Assembly (NCBI GenBank): GCA_010909725.1
Contig: JAACMV010000010.1
Coordinates: forward strand, 310,001 to 374,000
Length of the DNA: 64,000 nt
Reading direction: 5' to 3'
Source: Picochlorum sp. 'celeri'
Taxonomy: Eukaryota > Chlorophyta > Trebouxiophyceae
Shown here: in pieces, positions 36,801-47,031 of the stretch
How the letters are laid out: every line of letters starts with the position of its first letter
Position numbering within the stretch: position 1 is the first letter of the stretch
Notes under the pieces: model-generated
What the model saw: only the letters and a program-made list of their open reading frames with translations
What the model was told of the DNA's origin: nothing
The model's database searches: none
Translations under genes and position numbers: made by a program

Positions 36801-39800
36801 ACAGCTTCAAGATCGAAAGTGCCGATTTGTCCCAAACAATGGTTGTACGGTTCTTACTGAGACCGATGATTGGGTGGTTGGTGCAGCATGGCCAGTCTGA
36901 TATTCTAGCACAAGACTTGGTGAAGAAGTTAATCACAAAAGTGTTTGGTAAGGTCTCTGCTGAAGAATCAGACTGCCACGACTTGCTCCAGTCCGAAATG
37001 ATACAAGTTTGTGTCCTCCTTGTTCAGCATGTCCCTCATTTGCTTCGCGATTATAAAAAAGAATTAATCCAATATATATGGTAGGTGCCACATGTTGACA
37101 TCTAATGATCGGTTGGTTTCGTAACAAGATCAATTCGATGACCTGCAGGTGGACGTTGAAGAAAGACAACTTGGCGAAATCACATGCTTTCCTCTGTTGC
37201 GCTCACTTTTTCCGAGCTTACGTGAGTGGTTCCACAGGAACTTCTAGAGAAGGGTATGATACGAAATTGGTTTTAAAAGCATTCTTCAATATGCTTCGAA
37301 TGAACGCACACGATACAGCGTCGCGTGAAGCTGTGAAGCAGGCGATCGATCATATTATTCCGATCCTTAATGAACAGGGTGACGATCACGCAGAAGGCGA
37401 TCTTTCTTCCGGGAGTGAAACGCCTGATGCGTCGAAGAAAAAACCAATTTACAATCTGATTCTAAAAAGATTGCTGCAAGAGGAAGGCTTATTGAGTCCG
37501 GTGATGATACTAGTTATGCAAATGTCGTTAGAAATCGTGAAGTTTTCTACAGCTCTAGACTCGCGTACATCAAAGTGATGCTGAGCAATTTGAATCGCTA
37601 CGGACTTCCTAATCCCTCTTCGATTGACAACAGGATTCTGGCGGTTGACATGGCTGTCACCATGTATTGGTGGGACGAGAAGGCCAAGAAAGAAAATGAG
37701 AACGGCGGCAATGCGACACTGTTGACGAAAGAGATGGACAACAATATTTTGAGCTTCCTGTTAAGGATGACTTTCATTAGGTACGAAACAAAAATCGACA
37801 CCCTATTCTCTTTTTTTTGGTCAAATCTTGACTCGACTTTTGTTGTCACGCAGTTGTGAAGTTCGCGATAGGGGATGAGACTGGATGGAAAAAGCGTCAT
37901 GCCCACTGTCTCAATACGTTGAGAGATGCAGCAAGGTATCGCAGGGATTCTTATCTGAAATTGAGTTTTTTCGACAGGCTCTTGCAACAGCAACAGCAAC
38001 AGCAAGCAAGCAAAGGGAAAGTGGGGGCTACTCCTGTTGTAGCTACTGGGCTTCGAATCGTAACTCTTTTTATGGTAAGTCGAATTCCATTTGTTTTTCC
38101 TGGTTGCATTTTCTAACAATCATCGATCTTGCAGGAATTCCAGCCGGCGAATCTCGTCTCGTGCTGTTCCTCGCAGATAGTGATGATGATCGAACCTAGT
38201 ATTTGCAGCAAGAACCTGACAACTATCGAACTTCTGTCTACTTCTGCGAAGTTGTTTTACAGCGCATATCCCTGTGACTTGTCGCGTCTTGGTGAAGAGT
38301 ACGCTGCTCCGGCAGCCATAGAGAATCATCTGATCAAGATTTTAAGCAAGTACGTATTTCATGTGGCTACAAGAGTTGTGTACCTAGCTCATCAGGCTTG
38401 TGCTGATGGTGTTGCAGGTTTTTGAATCACGTGTCGGAAGTTGAGCAGTTCTCCACTGATATCTTCTGGTATGCTTGTAACTGTGTGAAGGTGATGAAGA
38501 GCATTGCCGAAGTGTCACCAAATGCCATGGACAAAGTTTTGATTTATCTTTTGAGGGCGATGAACCGCATTGCTAAAGAGCACAGTAAGCAGCCACAACT
38601 AGGACTGCTGTCTGCCAAGGGAATGCCTCTGGAATCTCTATCGAATTCTGAGTTCGGGTCTGGAGCATGGTTCATGTATTATGCTCTTGAGGTATCAGTG
38701 CCATCTTCCCTTGTTCTTTCATCGGATCACCGGAAGCTGTTCTTGTCAACTGTTGTAGAACTGATGGCTGGAAATCCTGTCCGCCAAGGCCAGACGCATT
38801 CAGGGATCCTTTTCTCGGTCATGCATTTGCTGAGAAGTTGGCTTCTGTATGATAAGGAGAATCATCTCACTGCAAAAGAGTCACTTGTTCTTTTACAAAG
38901 GCTCGCTCAAGTAGACCGTTTGCACGCAATTCCAGGCAGTCTCAGACAAGTATGGGATAAAGATTTCTTGGAGTTTTTGTACGCTTTGATAACAACAAAG
39001 ACAGAAGGCAATTTCGGCGATGATGTGTTCACAAAGGTGGAGAGGCCCTTTTGCTGTGGTCTGCAAAATTCTGACCCTGGTGTTCGGAGCAAGTTTTTCA
39101 AACTCTATTCTGAGCGTATTCCGAGAGATTTATTTGAGAGACTCAAGTATATTATACAGATTCAGGAGTGGGAGTTTTTATCGAACACGTTTTGGCTCAA
39201 GCATGCAGTGGCTCTTCTATTTGATTGCTTGCACATGTCAGATCCTGTCACGCTGGCATATAATTCAGCCCATGTTCCGCAATTATTTGACTACAAAGAA
39301 TCGCTGATCTTGCCCACCAAAGATAGGTCCAACGGTACATCAGATGAAAACAATGCCGAAACTCTTACTGAAGATAAGGATGTCAAGCCCGCTGTGGATC
39401 TCCCAGGTGCCACGTTAACAACGCTCAGAGAACACCTGGAATTCTTAGAGAACGCGAGTGGTTTAAGGTCAGAGGCACTCGTGTCTTGCCTCATTGAGCA
39501 AGTTCAGACAGATCCTCTGGTAGCTCATCATCTCTGGGTACTTCTGTTCCCAATTGTCTGGACATCTCTTGAAAAGGAACAGCAAACTGGACTTGCCAAG
39601 CCTATCATTCAATTATTATCTAAGGAGCACCATATAAGGCAGTCATTATTGCGCCCAACAGTTGGACAGACCCTACTGGATGGTATTAGTATGTCTCAGC
39701 CTCAACCAAAGATTCCTGCAGAAATGATCAAGTATATGGGGAGGCATTTCCACGCTTGGCACACTGCCATCTCCATGCTTGAATCTCATGTGGGATTATT

Positions 39801-42800
39801 CCCTCAGGACATGCGATGCTTTGAAGCAGTCTGCGATCTTTATTCTATACTTGGTGAAGAGGATATGCGTTGTGGATTGTGGCAAAGAAGGGCATCAGCA
39901 CCTGAAACTGCAACAGCAATCGCTCTTCAACAACATGGCTTTATTCCACAGGCTCAGACTCTTTTCCTTGAGATGATGTCGAGAGGTGTCAGTGGAGATC
40001 GAAGCTTCATGAAAAACGAGATGGTGCTTTGGCACAATCAATATCTTTCCTGCTGCATGGAATTAAATCAATGGGACACAGTTGCAGAGTATGCAAAGTC
40101 AGTCGACAATGGCACTCTTCGTCTTGATGCTGCAGCAAAGCTTTATGACTGGTCATACTTGAAAACGATCGTTGGACCTAGTGCACAGATTGAAGAGGGT
40201 CCTGAGTTTACCATGGTGAAAGCTCAAATGCAAATGTCTGATATGACACTACTAGATGTGGATAAGATGTGCAAGACATCCTTGTCTCAATGCATTTTAA
40301 GATGGTGGCAAATGCCAGAATCTTCACCTTCTAGTTATGCTCCAGTTTTGCATTCTTTTCAGAGATCTGTGGAGCTGATGGAAAGCTGGAGAGTGATGAT
40401 GGAGTTCAGTATGCAGGGAGGGCAAGCAGGTCACTACCAAGATCTGAAAGATATTGCTGATACATGGAAACTTAGGACGCCCAACGAATGGGAGCCTGTG
40501 CGCTGGTGGAGTGATGTTCTCACCTGGAGGAATCACGTGTACAACACGACAATCAGACAATTTAGCAACCTTCAAAGCGTGAATCCTAACTTGCACCAGC
40601 TGGGATATAGGGACAAGGCTTGGAGTGTGAATCGCTTGGGCCGCGTTGCAAGACTCCATCACCTTCCCGAAACTTGTATCCACGTCATCAATACCCTGTA
40701 TGGATTCAATGCAATGGAAGTCCAGGAGGCTTTTGTGAAAGTTCAGGAGCAAGCTAAGGCATACATGCAAAAACCATCAGAGTATTTGCATGGTCTGAAT
40801 TTAATCAACTCGACTAACATGGACTACTTCCAGCCTACTCATCATGCAGAGATGATTGCACTGAAAGGCGAGTTCCTGCATCACTTGAATGATGCTTCAG
40901 CAAATAATACTTTCAGTGAAGCTCTTTCCCTTTGGCCAATGTGCACTGAGGCTTGGGTTAACTGGGGCAATTTCTGCGACTCACAATATTCAGCAATCAA
41001 GCAAAAAATGCTACAGCAATTGAATGAGCAGCAGGCAAAAGAACTGCAGCAGCAAGCTGGAACTTGGCTGGAATATACTACTATATGTCATATCCAAGCC
41101 ATTCGATCATCTGCAACTCAGGGTAGAACTCTGGTTCCAAGGTTACTTCACTTGCTTGTTTTAGACGTCAACGGACCACACTATGTCAGTAAACACATTA
41201 TTCAGCATGTCGTTGATCTTCCGGCTTGGGTGTGGCTGCCATGGCTGTCCCAATTAATAATTGGATTGCAGAGACCTGAGAGCCTCGCAGTCAAGAGAAT
41301 CCTGGGATTTGCTGCGACGCAGCACCCACAGTACGTCTATTGGTACATCAAACCTGCCATTACTCATCTCAAAGAAGTAGCGATTAAGAGCATGCGCGAA
41401 GCGGCTGAGAAGAATGAAGTTGAGGCTGAGAAGAAAGCAAGTGGGCAGCACCAAGAGAATCGCAGTGATGAAGAAATGCCTGATGCATCCCCAGCCACTC
41501 CTGCAGATGTGAAAGGGGTCCCAGAGGTGCAACAAACTCCTGGTGGGGGTCCGGCATATCAACCAGGTGTGGACAAACCTGTGGAAGTACTTGCTTACGA
41601 GAATGCAAAAGAGGTGACAGAACTTTTGCGAGCAAAGCAAATCCCTCCGTTGCAAACTCTAGATCTCTTCATGACGGAACTGGGACAAAGATTCGGAGTT
41701 CGATCTGATGAACGACTTTTGGCTGTTGTGTATACTCTACAGCATCGTGCATATCGTGTTGCAATGGCTTCGGACACTCCTATTCCTGAGAGCCTGTGCA
41801 AAGAGCTGGCTAGTGTATGCAAAGCCTGCAATCCTTCTTCTGCCACTCCAGAGAAATCTACACCAGTAACGGGAAATAATTGGAACAAGAACCAGAGGAA
41901 ATTTGCAAAAGATCTGGACATGAATTCTGAGACAGCACCCAAGAACATTGGGGAGTTGGCTGAACGCTTGAAAGGCTGGAGAACAATGATGGAATCTATA
42001 ATAGAGGATACAAATCCTTCGATGTTGCGATTACAGGACATCTCAGCTGCTTTGATGGACGTGGCTTTGGACGAAGTGGAAATGCCTTGCCAGGCGCCTC
42101 CGTCTCCAGATGGACCAGAAGTGTTGTACATAGAAAAGATGTGTGCTGATGTCTCTGTGGTTAGAAGGGCATGCACATCCTCCAGGAGGCTGTCGATTGT
42201 TGGAAGCGATGGCAGAAAGAGATATTTCCTTGTGAGCGGCCAACAAGGTGGTCACGGAAACAGCGAAGAACGAATTGGACAGCTGTTTAGGGCTGCTAAT
42301 GCATTGCTTGACAATCATCCAGAGGCGAGGAGGCGAGGGTTGAAGTTTGCATCTCCTAGATCACGTGCTCTCAATCCTGGTGGGAAAATATCTGAGGACG
42401 ACCCATCAACATGTCTATTTGTTGATGCGTACGATACATATTGCGCTCGGTATGGAAAGGAGCCTGATGCGCCTATAGTCAAATTCAAGGAAATTGTCTC
42501 TGGAAAGCCAGATGAAGGTTGTTCGCCAGATGATATGCGCAGAAAGGCATTCGATGCGATCATAGATCCTGATAAGGGACTTGTGACAGAAAACATCTTC
42601 TCACAGTATATGTACAAGACAATGGTGGAAAATAGCAGAATGATGTGGACATTCAAGAGGCAGTTTGCACTGTCTACTGCTTTGTCTGCTCTTGCTTGTT
42701 TCGTGCTGAGGCTATCTGGGCGTTCTCCATCGAAACTCGTCGTATCAAAAGCTACTGGAGAACTCACACACTTGGAGTTATCCACATTATATAATGACCG

Positions 42801-43254
42801 TCTGCAGCTTGATATAAACGGAGAAACTGTTCCTTTCAGGTTCACAAGGAACATGGGAGCATTCATTGGACCACATGGCCTTGAGGGTGCCCTCGTTGCA
42901 GCTGGAACAGCTGCCGCTCAGGCATTACAGCAGGAGCAGACAAACATGCCTTCCCTACTAGCTCTTTTCTTGCGCGACGATGTGCTGTCATTTATCCAAA
43001 GGCGCCTTCAAGTACGATCAATTGCCGGCATTGGTACAGTCTCTCCATCTCAGGTAGAAAATGCAGTGATGCACAACGTCGGACAGTGCCTCTCACGCCT
43101 AGAAAGAATGGGCCCAAGTAATAGCGTGATGGCATCATTAGAGGCGGACGGAACACCGAAGAATCCACAAAAGAATGTTAGAGAACTTCTTGCAATGGCA
43201 AACAACCCTCAAAACCTGTGCAAAATGGATCCTCTGTGGCAGCCATGGTTTTAG
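30883..43254 (+). CDS. TRA1: TRRAP/Tra1, PIKK-family pseudokinase scaffold of SAGA and NuA4
   Basis: Giant activator-binding subunit of histone acetyltransferase complexes. Exons: 30883-31006, 31088-32727, 32794-36714, 36782-37080, 37149-37780, 37854-38074, 38135-38349, 38418-43254; about 3,960 residues. Start MLGHHHPPTPQ; an upstream leader exon cannot be excluded. Long HEAT/TPR solenoids are followed by a FAT domain and a PI3K-like domain (RKRYFLVSGQQGG). The catalytic HxD and DFG triads are absent: LSGRSPSKLVVSKATGELTH stands in their place, as expected for TRRAP. FATC ends MDPLWQPWF, the family's terminal WF. A lysine-rich segment (about 35020-35090) may be a nuclear signal. One base is missing near 37527, and the 37780/37854 junction does not keep phase, so two small errors are likely in exons 5-6. 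Confidence 0.95.
37989..38016 (+). repeat. CAG/CAA glutamine tract in TRRAP
   Basis: A short run of alternating CAA/CAG codons encodes seven or so glutamines (LLQQQQQQQ) inside TRRAP exon 6. It is in frame and probably lies in a loop between HEAT repeats. Confidence 0.7.
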
Positions 43255-43522
43255 GGTATTTCATCTTGATGTTTGTATTGATTGTAACTCAATTCTATCG
43301 ACTACAATCGCAGTGATTATTCGAGATATTGTGGCGGATCAATTACTACAAGCTGCTTTTTGTTCTCGAACAGTGGAAACATCATCCAGGTCGGCTGGAT
43401 CCCCTCGATGTCTGATTGATGATGACCACATCACACTCTCCATCGTTGTTTGCAAATAAACCAAATAGATAGTAAATTATATCTGATAACACCCTGACCC
43501 TTGTTTGAGACATACACACGCC

Positions 43523-44198
43523 ATGGCGAGAGGAACGAAGCAAGAGCATGTGGACAGTCTGGTATGCTCATGTCGTGAATATACACATCCATCTACCTAT
43601 ATTGTGCATGGTATTAATCATTTATGAATACTAAATTGCAGACGATGCAGATTCACGTACGAAAGAGCTTGTTTGTTCGAATGCTGCTGTGCAGCAGGCA
43701 GAATTCGAACGGGTAGTGTTGCGTTTCCGAGATATTTCTCTTGTAATGTGAGTATTTGTGTGTTATTTGCAGAATCCAAATGTCCGTGGGTCTGGATATA
43801 TTGAGCACCCTCCTCAGGTGCCTTTCGGGGGAAGGGTTGTCGTGCAGCCTTCGACTGTTCAGGATGGGGACGTTCCCGAATGGTTTTCGCATGGCGTTCC
43901 TGGTTATCAACAACAGCAAAGGGTGGCTCAGCGTGTCCCAGGGCAATATCAGGGACATGTCCCTCAGCAAACATACAGGGCACAGCAGCAGCAGCAGCAG
44001 CAGCAGCAACCACATCGCGCTCCTGCTCCCACAAATACTGCGTTTACACATCCTAAGCAGCATGTTGCCGCACCAGCAGGAGCTCCTGTGGCTGCCAGAA
44101 CAACTGAGCCACAAACATCTGCCCCAGTTGAGGAGAAGAAGTTGAGCAAATCGGCCAAAGCCAAACTTAGGAAGAAGATGAGAGAAGGAAAGATTTAA
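43523..44198 (+). CDS. Gln-rich hypothetical protein with basic C-terminal helix
   Basis: I do not recognise this gene. The first exon encodes MARGTKQEHVDSL (43523-43561, donor gtatgc). The last exon (from about 43773) begins NPNVRGSGYIEHPP, holds a CAG-encoded run of nine or more glutamines, and ends with a lysine-rich helix, EEKKLSKSAKAKLRKKMREG, reminiscent of small RNA-binding or SERF-like tails. A middle exon around 43642-43737 is probable, because one frame reads as coding (DADSRTKELVCSNAAVQQAE), but its phase does not fit exon 1. Either a splice site is misread or one base is wrong. It lies downstream of TRRAP and convergent with WDR82, 18 bp from its stop. Confidence 0.55.
43984..44010 (+). 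repeat. CAG trinucleotide repeat
   Basis: An uninterrupted run of about nine CAG codons encodes polyglutamine in the Gln-rich hypothetical protein. Such tracts are length-unstable. Confidence 0.8.
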
Positions 44199-44216
44199 TT
44201 ATATGTTTAATTGTTA

Positions 44217-45301
44217 TTATGATTGGCTCGTGGGGATCCACAATGCTAGAGCCTGGCAGGCACTTGCGACGAGAAGTTTTCGAGGTGAAAACTTTATGCA
44301 TGTTGGGACATCAGCATGTTGGGGCCATTTCGCGATTTCCCTCCCTTTCTCCGCATCCCATACTCGAATATGTCGATCGCTACATCCCGAAATGATGTAT
44401 TTACCATCGGGAGTTAACGTAGCTTCCAGAGCTTGTCCTCCCTCAGACACTCCTGTATGGACTGAGCATACAGTTTGGCCATCAAATGCATCCAAGACGT
44501 ATATCCTGCCCTCTACAACGGCCAAGATATACTTACCACTCAAACTGAACCTAACAAACGAAAATAGAGCATTAGAATTCTGCTCCTCTTTCACGACAAA
44601 GGAAGCAAATGGCCCAGATCCATAGTTCTTTGCATCATACAATTTGATTACCCCACTCTCTGCAGCAACACAAAATACCAAGCCTTGTTCATCCCACGCA
44701 ACCGTTGGAATTCCAGGAGCATGTAAGACAGCAGAGCACTGCCCACTCCTCAAATCCCACAACCTCACTTGCTTATCTTCAGCCGCACTAAGGACCTGAT
44801 CAGTCTTTGGGCTGACATGCAGTGCCGTCACCCGGCCAGAGTGACCATTGAAATACTTCAGATATCTATTAGCATGCAAATCATGATACCTCCAAGCATG
44901 ACTTCCCTGCATATGTAGATTTTGGGTAGTTCGCGAACGCAAATCCAACAAAAAACAACACCTGTACACACCTTTGTAGAGCTGTAGACAACTGACTGAG
45001 GATCATGCGTGTAACAGATATTTGCGACTCCATACTTCTTACTCTGCAATGTGTTTAATTCTTGGCCTCTATATGAATCATAAACTCGTATAATATCGTC
45101 ATTACTGGCGGAAACAAGCAAATCATGAGTCCTGTGAAAAGAAATTGAGTTGACCCGAGAGTCCTGCTCCGAATACTCGCTCTGCAATCGCATAGAAATG
45201 AGGTATTCAAAATAGAGACATCAATGAGCGAACAGGATCAACCATACCCGAAACATGGCCCCTATCTGAAAGTTCTGTACGACGTTGTCGTTCAGTTTCA
45301 T
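44217..45301 (-). CDS. WDR82: WDR82/SWD2, WD40 subunit of COMPASS and PP1-PNUTS complexes
   Basis: Beta-propeller linking RNA polymerase II CTD to H3K4 methylation and transcription termination. Exons 45301-45248 (MKLNDNVVQNFQIGAMFR), 45181-44972 and 44906-44217 give 317 residues, matching the family. The start resembles the MKLTDSVLRSF N-terminus of animal WDR82. Hallmarks: SASNDDIIRVYD, KKYGVANICYTHD, GHSGRVTALHVSP, DKQVRLWDLRSG, GSGPFASFVV, PDGKYIISGCSDRHIRVWD, and the C-terminal FSPRKLLVASACQALALWIP. Intron 2 ends in atatgcag. It lies 93 bp downstream of cereblon on the same strand. Confidence 0.93.
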
Positions 45302-45394
45302 GTTTACAAGCGAAATATCTATACTATGGGCACTGTAAATATAGTATCTAGTATACAGAATTCTATTTTACTCATTGTCAAACAGGCAGTGTCA

Positions 45395-46516
45395 TTAATC
45401 AATTGTATCATCGGATTCAGCCATGCTGCAGTGGACAGCACTTGTGCGAAGGGCAAAGAAGAAGGAGGGATGCCCATTGGAATCTGCCTGATGGCTCGCC
45501 ATCCGCACTGAATCAATGGATTCCCATGCAGAGAATTTCCATCCAATATGTGCATAACATCTCTTGCAAAGAACGATTTGCCAAGCATATCCCTTCATCC
45601 AAGACAGCTCTGGATTTGGTGGGTCATCATCAACAGCGCCATCAACCAATCGTGCCTTGACAATGCCATGTACACTGCCATAAGGATTCACGAAATATGT
45701 TGCTGGGGAGGGAAGGATATCGGCCTTGGACTCCACAAGCGCGTGATTGCAAAATTTGCAACAAATACTGCGAAATCGTTTCATAAAGTGGACGTGGCTG
45801 AGAAGCCGAGATGCCAGTGACGTGCTTTGCAGTACTTCTTCTCTGTACTGAGGTGAGACTGGTACCCAGGAGCAAAAGTCAAATGAAATTTGGACAGGGT
45901 CTTGTGTTGCTAGAGACACAAACTGTCCTGACATTTCCTCCAGATAATGAATCAATATCTGCGCCGTGCAGTGAGAATCATATTCCAGACACACATTTTG
46001 AGGTAGGCCAGATCTGCCTTGAGCAATCTCTCTTGGCAATGTGGTCAACGTGTCGTCAAAAAACCTCACCAATCCAGACTCATGGTCATCCGCTGCCTCT
46101 ATTAGTGTCACTCTCTGTCTCCCAAACACGAGAAGTCGATCTACGCCGCTGGTCTCGTCGCAAGCAAAATTGACGATTTCTGCCAGGCACCCAACTCGTG
46201 ATAACTTGTGTGGCCCCCCTGTTTCTTTCCCAAAAACAGCCACCATAGCTCTCATACCACTCTCATCTGTATTCATACATTGTAATATTCTGTTTCGCAT
46301 CAGTTCCGAAAATATCATGAGAGGCAATGCCTCTCCTGGCAACAGATGAACTTCTTCTCCTGGAAGGATCAAGGGAACCCAACAGGGGTCCTGGCAGACT
46401 GCGGCATTGTTTTCCCCAAATGCCGTACTACCACGGGTGAAATGAAGATAGAAGTGGTCTTGCCGTGCATTATCAACACGCAGAGGACGAACACGGCGAG
46501 TCACTTCCAGTTCCAT
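45395..46516 (-). CDS. CRBN: Cereblon: LON-N plus CULT domain substrate receptor of CRL4
   Basis: Substrate receptor of the CUL4-DDB1 ubiquitin ligase. Single exon, 373 residues, start MELEVTRRVR at 46516. The N-terminal half is a Lon N-domain (VPLILPGEEVHLLPGEALPL, VAVFGKETGG, GCLAEIVNF). The C-terminal CULT domain carries its zinc cysteines as CKFC (253/256) and CKRC (317/320). The ligand cage is complete: Trp306 and Trp312 in SWMKGYAW, Trp326 and Phe328 in HIGWKF. These match human Trp380, Trp386, Trp400 and Phe402. C-terminal FALRTSAV fits the animal LTRSALLP strand. In land plants cereblon homologues exist but the native substrates are unknown. Confidence 0.93.
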   Translation of the reverse strand: MELEVTRRVRPLRVDNARQDHFYLHFTRGSTAFGENNAAVCQDPCWVPLILPGEEVHLLPGEALPLMIFSELMRNRILQCMNTDESGMRAMVAVFGKETGGPHKLSRVGCLAEIVNFACDETSGVDRLLVFGRQRVTLIEAADDHESGLVRFFDDTLTTLPREIAQGRSGLPQNVCLEYDSHCTAQILIHYLEEMSGQFVSLATQDPVQISFDFCSWVPVSPQYREEVLQSTSLASRLLSHVHFMKRFRSICCKFCNHALVESKADILPSPATYFVNPYGSVHGIVKARLVDGAVDDDPPNPELSWMKGYAWQIVLCKRCYAHIGWKFSAWESIDSVRMASHQADSNGHPSFFFALRTSAVHCSMAESDDTID

Positions 46517-47031
46517 GTCTTCTTCTCACAGACATGAGTGTGACATGCATGGCAGGGTATGTACCCCACAGTGGTCATTCCACACCAATGCAATCATTTG
46601 ACGACCTCGTTGAGAAATGTGAACCAGCATTGTCTGTGCAGAATTGAGGGATACATCTTGTTTATTCAGAGTCAACATCACCCATCGATCGGATGGCTCG
46701 TGCTATCGGACAGAGTGGCTGACCAATCCACCTGTCCGGTCTCCCGACCTTGTACACGGTGCAGGCATGCATTGTCGTGTGACTTCTATCATTGGCGGAT
46801 GTTAGGTCGATGACACGCGAACTACCGAACGCCCAACACGAATTATGCCGTTAAACCATGCTTAGGAATAGCAATTTCATTAAATTGTATCTTCAGCCCC
46901 TCTATTGTGATATGAGGGCCTGATTGCGTCCATTTTGTACTGAGCAAGTGTGGCTGCAATCCCCTTGACAAACACGGTGTTCATGGACAAGTCTTATTTG
47001 GATTGATGATACACTATAACTGCGTGATAAA
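46517..47031. other. Divergent intergenic region between cereblon and TRP-like gene
   Basis: About 515 bp between the two start codons. Short open frames only; no recognised motif. It likely holds both promoters. Confidence 0.5.

Noticed and set aside
43660..43750. A tRNA-like segment with ttcgaa motifs in the Gln-rich gene
   Set aside because: The supposed T stem does not pair on either strand and there is no matching acceptor stem.
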